Below are positions 60,401 to 64,000 of a stretch of DNA of 64,000 nucleotides, in pieces. The position numbers and the translations under genes are program-made. The first letter of the stretch is position 1; each line of letters opens with the position of its first letter. The DNA comes from Leptospira inadai serovar Lyme str. 10 (GTDB lineage Bacteria > Spirochaetota > Leptospiria > Leptospirales > Leptospiraceae), in assembly GCF_000243675.2 (NCBI RefSeq), contig NZ_AHMM02000017.1, positions 62,001 through 126,000 of the forward strand, read 5' to 3'. The notes under the pieces were generated by a model. The model was given only the letters and a program-made list of their open reading frames with translations, ran no database searches and had not been told where the DNA came from.

Positions 60401-63013
60401 CTTCCACCATAAAATCGAGTCTTTAGAAATGGATTCCCGGTAAGATACTCTTATCAAGTTGTAAAACCAGGCAAAATCCGTGTCCAGATACAGTTCTTTT
60501 TCTGTCATTCCGATCGAGGCAGAGGCGGATCCCTGAAATGTTCCAAGAGACTTAGAAGAAGAAAAGCCTGCTATATTCAGATCAAGAGATTTGTCCTCTT
60601 CCTCATATTTCAAATAAAAAGGCAGAAAGACGGACGCCTTGCTCCTAGGAGTGTCCCAGAAATAGTAAATCGGTAGGAGAAATTGGGAACTTTCTTTTGC
60701 GACCCGATCTTCCTTGGAAAAGTACAGTACTGCCCAGGTTCGATCCAACTCCGGCGATCGCTTTACGTAATGAAAAATACCGAACGAAGAGTAATCGTTT
60801 TCTTCGTACCCGAATCGAAAGAAGAATGGAACGAAAACTCGAAAAACGTTTTTATTATGGTAATAAAGAGGAAACGCATATCCGTATCTTTGATTACCGG
60901 AACCGTCAAAGCCTCTGCCGCCTAAACCCAAAATATTCCAGTAGGATCCCGACTCGGAGTTCCCGGAAAAGAAGATCGGGTAAACCCGTAAACTCGATTC
61001 CTTCTCGCTATCTCTTATTTCCAGCGGACCGAACAAGGAATACGAACCCTTTACATCTCTATTTCTGAAAAAGAGCGGAAAAAGATAGGAATAGGAGACG
61101 TCTCCTTCCTTCCAGTTTCCGAGGATCCCGGCGAAATTCCAGTAGGAACCGATTTGCCATTTCCCCGAATAGAAAAGCGGGTAAATTCGAAAGGAAGATT
61201 CGAGATGGTTGCTTTCCAATTCGACGGGGCCGTACAAACCGTAAGACCTGGAAGCGGATTCCGACTTCAGAAAGAAAGGGAACAAATAGGAATACGTATC
61301 ATTTCCCTCTTTTCCCTTTCCCGCTAATCCGGCAAAATTCCAATAGGAACCCGTAGGAGACGATCCTGAAAAATACGCAGGATAGATTCGAAACGTCGAA
61401 TTCGGTCCGTTACGAGACGTTTCGATAGGGCCGTATAAATCGTACGAACTTTGCGCCGATTTTGTCCGAAGAAAAAAAGGAAACGCATACGAGTAAGCGT
61501 TTCCCCCATCCTTCCCTGCTCCGAATAAACCTGCGAAGTTCCAATACGATCCCGAAGAAGAGACCCCGGAATAATAAAGAGGGTACACTCTAAACGAAGA
61601 ATTCCGATCGACCGAGGAAAATTCGACGGGTCCATATAGACTGTACGATGCCTGGGGGGAGGAAGTCTTTACGAAGAACGGAAAGGCATACGCATACCGG
61701 TCCGGACCGTCTTCTCCTTTCCCGAATAACCCTGCAAAATTCCAATAGGAGGTCCCCGGAGAATTACCCGAATAGTAAAACGGATAAATCCGGAAGGAGG
61801 AAGATGATCCACGTTTCGAAAATTCCACGGGACCGAATAGCGAGTACGATTCATGATTCGATTCCGTTGTAAGAAAAAAAGGAAACACATAGAAATATTT
61901 TTCCGGACCGTTTTCCCCTTTTCCGGCGATTCCCGAAAAATTCCAGTACGATCCTTGGGGAGACGTACCCGAGAAATAAACGGGAAGGAAGGTAAAATAA
62001 GAATTTTTTTCGTAAAACAGAAGCGGAAAAAGGTAGGCTCCCTTTAAAGAATCGTCCGGATCGGTATACCATCCGCTTAAATACAGTAAATTCGTTCTGG
62101 TTCCGGAATCTTTAGCATAACCTCTAAAGAAAATAGGAGTGTACCAATTGGATTTGAGGACTTCTCCGTTCTGCTCGGAAGTTACTTTAAATGATAGTAA
62201 TAAAGGAATTCCTGTTACTTCTTTCTTTTCAGGCTGTCCGAAAAGAGCGTTCTCCGACCAGGCTCGTAAATAGAACGGAGATAAAAAAATCCCTTCCGTC
62301 CCGTCTTTCCTGGACTCGTAGGAAAAAAGAGGCAATAAAGTTAAATGAGATTTTGCTTTTCCCGAGCCCCAGTATACTAAAGGCAAAAGGGCTCCATAAT
62401 CGGAATCTTGATCCCTTCCTTTGTGAAAAATCAGAAAATGAGTCCAACTCGAACTCTCCGTAGTTTCTTTAAAGAAAAGAAGCGGAAGCATATACTGAAA
62501 GGAGTTTTTCCCTCCATTCGCAAACTCACGATTCCCCGTGCCGGCCAAAGGAAGAAACGAAGGAAATCTATATGTTTCCTTTTTATAATTCGTGTTTTGT
62601 TCGTAGGAATAATAATGCAACAGAGAGAAGTTAAAACTCTCCTTAATTTGACCCTGGTCCACTTTTTGACTGAAATAAAAAGGAAAGGACCAAGATTGAT
62701 AGGACGGGGAATTCTTATCTTTGAGATAATAATAGAACGGGTAAACCGTATATTCTTTGAACTTCGGGTAGTCGGTATAGCTTACGGCAAAGAAAGCATC
62801 CCACGAAAAATGATCCTGCCAGGATTCCACTTTCATGATGATCGCGCGGACAGGATATTTTTCCTCCTTTTCACTTCCGTAAATCGGTTTTCGTTCGCTA
62901 GTCAACTCGTCGAAAAAATCCTTAGGTTGCGCTTCCAAAATCGAAGTGGAAACTAGTTGGAAGGAAATAAGAACGAAGCAGAATTTAACCGGTAAATTTA
63001 AAAAAAGTTTCAT
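57488..63013 (-). CDS. Giant secreted aromatic-rich repeat protein, unknown function
   Basis: This 1841-residue protein has a signal peptide (KFCFVLISFQLVSTSILEAQ) and no other membrane helix. It is rich in Tyr, Phe and Ser and consists of short alternating aromatic strands (FPFYY-, FPLFF- and LYPFYY-like motifs) repeated throughout. Five exact 67-residue tandem repeats occupy residues 355-689, with a sixth partial copy after them. Repeat consensus includes SYWNFAGL-GKG, SYSLYGPVE and SSFRIYPxYYSG. The composition fits a beta-rich outer-membrane or surface protein, such as a large barrel or a beta-helix; I cannot name a family. It converges with groEL and lies 5 bp after the DUF167 gene, so it may share its promoter. 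Confidence 0.8.
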   Translation of the reverse strand: MKLFLNLPVKFCFVLISFQLVSTSILEAQPKDFFDELTSERKPIYGSEKEEKYPVRAIIMKVESWQDHFSWDAFFAVSYTDYPKFKEYTVYPFYYYLKDKNSPSYQSWSFPFYFSQKVDQGQIKESFNFSLLHYYSYEQNTNYKKETYRFPSFLPLAGTGNREFANGGKNSFQYMLPLLFFKETTESSSWTHFLIFHKGRDQDSDYGALLPLVYWGSGKAKSHLTLLPLFSYESRKDGTEGIFLSPFYLRAWSENALFGQPEKKEVTGIPLLLSFKVTSEQNGEVLKSNWYTPIFFRGYAKDSGTRTNLLYLSGWYTDPDDSLKGAYLFPLLFYEKNSYFTFLPVYFSGTSPQGSYWNFSGIAGKGENGPEKYFYVFPFFLTTESNHESYSLFGPVEFSKRGSSSSFRIYPFYYSGNSPGTSYWNFAGLFGKGEDGPDRYAYAFPFFVKTSSPQASYSLYGPVEFSSVDRNSSFRVYPLYYSGVSSSGSYWNFAGLFGAGKDGGNAYSYAFPFFLRTKSAQSSYDLYGPIETSRNGPNSTFRIYPAYFSGSSPTGSYWNFAGLAGKGKEGNDTYSYLFPFFLKSESASRSYGLYGPVELESNHLESSFRIYPLFYSGKWQIGSYWNFAGILGNWKEGDVSYSYLFPLFFRNRDVKGSYSLFGPLEIRDSEKESSLRVYPIFFSGNSESGSYWNILGLGGRGFDGSGNQRYGYAFPLYYHNKNVFRVFVPFFFRFGYEENDYSSFGIFHYVKRSPELDRTWAVLYFSKEDRVAKESSQFLLPIYYFWDTPRSKASVFLPFYLKYEEEDKSLDLNIAGFSSSKSLGTFQGSASASIGMTEKELYLDTDFAWFYNLIRVSYRESISKDSILWWKRKRENSFAENGNVPTDPQNTKKFPVSSGPVPDANEDGLRKYKTLSRDASKSFFGFSTLFGILSYEKGDDRRHFRLLPLAWYSWSEETKDKVTIWLLPPIFKSKIGDQEYNVYFPFYARQDDAADFQEAWMIFGFQRGKKGDTKDYSVLWPFFRTYHSPNSWGFRIFPLVVHDSSPNSDRTISILYYNKKEISSQAEISDFHSILLPLFHSRDTKTSSVLGNQEREGYQLFVPFYYRKYDSIEGGAGGNYSSKVLTLLSYYSSFSDISGGSETSFLFPLYYYNRSKAPGEPKEKTTKIDFLIPLGLYYKRNGDSSRFFFLAYYSSSDPRSTYTNVLGVFSTSAVKTQFATFSKTNLFPFYFSDTAESNDYVRSKTLIPLLFSSSRYLQKDGSSSTSEMLTPIYYRYRESYLSEKESVRKDIVFPLALYFYKDSFEATRFVLGYYSNETKDRSYWTLFGLVSSEMSSSVTGQRESLSIFPFYFSEVEREKEVVIHSKTTVPILFRYDSKPDSYSLNILLFGNRTKSPRESSFALYPFYSDSETNIAGVKSRTIWGLPFYFERTDQTSGSWDSLSVSPIGIFSTIGKGGDAREESSRNFFLLPFPTLYTSASQKETTAFWLGFYYNRLVSEADAESKEFSFLKLLSYNSYKNNRESSTDVSVFPLVSFSGQESTSEKGKVDSTKNYMFPLFYYNRESKPSGNSFHFNLAILFDLARDSESGRSRFIFGPIYSIKGSNSDSWGFFPLVIRRLSAESSFWFALGSYSYVDKRIDRWGFAGILDVNRELALQRRNVNVFLGLFHGEYDANRTRWAVLGGLIAGYESAQDYSDANFLWLRLKRSGGESIANFLPAYYYHRDGNEVSTYVPPVLGYFSSGKNGRYDMVGLGLLYYRSESISTGEDTMLIGPGLYYYRARPERGYRSMGILALPGIGGLLWDWEYELQTDYSKYSILQILYSNTTNAGKNYSRIFGIRL
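60947..61951 (-). repeat. Five tandem 201-bp (67-codon) repeats inside the giant protein gene
   Basis: Units start at 61951, 61750, 61549, 61348 and 61147, each exactly 201 bp with no indels. Each begins SYWNF and contains a Tyr-x-Tyr/Phe-x-FPxFF core, a SYxLYGP(V/I)E core and an (S/F)FR(I/V)YPxYYSG end. A sixth start (SYWNILGLGG, 60946) then diverges. Nucleotide divergence between units is considerable, so the array is old rather than freshly amplified. Confidence 0.92.
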
Positions 63014-63018
63014 ACGGC

Positions 63019-63252
63019 TTAGTCTTCGACGATTTCAATGAGTTTCCTTTTACCCTTCTCACCGTGAACTAATCGCACGCATCGTCGGGAAACTCCGAAT
63101 TCTTCGGCGATCGCTGCAAGAACCGCATCGTTTGCCTTTCCCTCGATCGCAGGCTCCCGGACGGCAACGATCCAAGTCAGATCTTCCCCTTTTTTGACAA
63201 AGGGCTTTTTAGAATTCGGTTTGACCCTTACTTCGATACGCATCTGGAACAA
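63019..63252 (-). CDS. DUF167/YggU family protein
   Basis: This is a 77-residue protein of the DUF167 family: VRVKPNSKKPFVKKGEDLTW, VREPAIEGKANDAVLAAIAE and RLVHGEKGKRKLIEIVED. The fold is known but not its role. It lies 15 bp after the murJ stop and 5 bp before the giant protein start. A slightly later ATG (63243) is equally possible. Confidence 0.88.
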   Translation of the reverse strand: MFQMRIEVRVKPNSKKPFVKKGEDLTWIVAVREPAIEGKANDAVLAAIAEEFGVSRRCVRLVHGEKGKRKLIEIVED

Positions 63253-63267
63253 ATTTCGAAACGAACT

Positions 63268-64000
63268 CTAACGTTTTTTTCGAAATTTACCAGCGATTAA
63301 TCTTATCTCATCGATACCTAAAACCAGACAGGTTCCCAGAAAAATTCCTGCGGAAAAGAGAACCGCGATCAAAACGGAAACTCTCGAGGAATTTGCGTAT
63401 CCCAGACCTTCCGATTGCAAAAGGAATAATAGGGAATCATGCAAGAAATATCTGTACAAAATCAAAATAAGGCTCATTAAAATCAAGGGAACCGAAAGAC
63501 GTAGCGTCTTTCGAACAAAACCTCGCCATGGGAAAACGATTCCGTGCTTCGTAAGACTTCTGGATAAAAAGAGCCAAGTGGAAATCGAAGTCACTGCAGA
63601 AGCCAATGCGATCGCCGAATGCTTTAAATAGTAAATCAAAGAAAGATTCAAAAGCAAATTCAACCCTAAGGAAAAAGCCTGAATTTTCAACGGAGTCTTA
63701 GTGTCCTGAAACGCATAAAAGGAGGAAATCAGAACTTTGTTCATGCTGTAAAAAGGAACCGCTATCGAATAGAGAATGAGAGGCATCGTGGCGGTTTCCG
63801 TCGCGACATGATCCCATCTTCCTCCGTAATAAATCGAATCCAGGATCGGCCCGGCCAGGATTCCCATTCCGAGCGCCGCAGGTACCGTAAGAAACGATGC
63901 GAATCCTAAAACCCCGAGCATTTCTCCCGGTACCTCCGAATGTCGGTCTTCCTTCAATGCGGAAAGTAATGCAGGCAACGTAGTCGTAGCCAGGGCCACG
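63268..64000 (-). CDS. murJ: Lipid II flippase MurJ (5' partial)
   Basis: The visible 244 codons are the C-terminal half of MurJ/MviN, which flips lipid II across the inner membrane for peptidoglycan synthesis. The frame runs off the end of the window. Features include LPALLSALKEDRHSEVPGEM, the SFYAFQDTKTPLKIQ segment typical of MurJ (FYAxxDTxTP) and several C-terminal membrane helices ending in a basic tail (IAGKFRKKR). Confidence 0.9.
   Translation of the reverse strand, partial: VALATTTLPALLSALKEDRHSEVPGEMLGVLGFASFLTVPAALGMGILAGPILDSIYYGGRWDHVATETATMPLILYSIAVPFYSMNKVLISSFYAFQDTKTPLKIQAFSLGLNLLLNLSLIYYLKHSAIALASAVTSISTWLFLSRSLTKHGIVFPWRGFVRKTLRLSVPLILMSLILILYRYFLHDSLLFLLQSEGLGYANSSRVSVLIAVLFSAGIFLGTCLVLGIDEIRLIAGKFRKKR

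Overview
The window is chromosomal DNA from a Leptospira species. The clearest marker is lipL32 (48050-48871), the major leptospiral outer-membrane lipoprotein, which is known from pathogenic and intermediate lineages and not from saprophytes. Periplasmic-flagellum genes in spirochete order (fliF-fliG-fliH-fliI-fliJ-orf-flbB) and spirochete-type FliY and FlbB agree with this. The LipL32 sequence is clearly related to, but diverged from, the L. interrogans protein as I remember it, and the DNA is moderately GC-rich for the genus. I infer an intermediate (P2-like) species; the species itself cannot be named from the sequence alone.

Layout. 1-4.6 kb: envelope genes (LTA-synthase-type sulfatase, NeuB-type synthase, M23 peptidase with a discoidin domain) and a TrmH methyltransferase. 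4.8-12 kb, plus strand: flagellar basal body and export ATPase genes. 12-13.2 kb: a DUF3089 hydrolase. 13.2-28.8 kb, minus strand: a nearly continuous cluster of fliY, the export gate fliO-P-Q-R-flhB-flhA, flhF, flhG, a small membrane protein, sigma-28 fliA, fapA, two hypothetical genes, remA and gmk. 29-44.5 kb: lipid and envelope metabolism plus signalling (DUF971, a transporter-PSD fusion, an outer-membrane protein, a START protein, a 7TM sensor, acyl-CoA dehydrogenase, fatty acid hydroxylase, SDR, GST, M3 peptidase, lipoprotein, MaoC). 44.6-49 kb: clpS, a transketolase subunit, metK, a ParB-like protein and lipL32. 49-54.6 kb: a second acyl-CoA dehydrogenase, an NAD-binding protein, a class III cyclase and two small membrane proteins. 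55.3-57.5 kb: groES-groEL under two CIRCE operators. 57.5-64 kb: a secreted 1841-residue repeat protein, a DUF167 protein and the 3' end of murJ.

The flagellar genes together supply the MS ring, part of the switch, the complete export gate and ATPase, positional control (FlhF/FlhG), late-gene transcription (sigma-28) and the collar protein FlbB. Hook, filament and stator genes are not in the window.

The least expected features are: (i) a dispersed family of short non-coding elements whose inverted ends are built from a degenerate 7-bp repeat, present at four loci, one of which supplies the end of a reading frame; (ii) a second, hairpin-rich repeat found beside two of them; (iii) the 1841-residue aromatic-rich protein with five exact-length 67-residue tandem repeats; (iv) an AGCS-like transporter fused to phosphatidylserine decarboxylase; (v) a FliG lacking most of the canonical torque charges; (vi) consecutive perfect inverted repeats in front of lipL32. 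I saw no transposase, CRISPR array, rRNA or tRNA gene.
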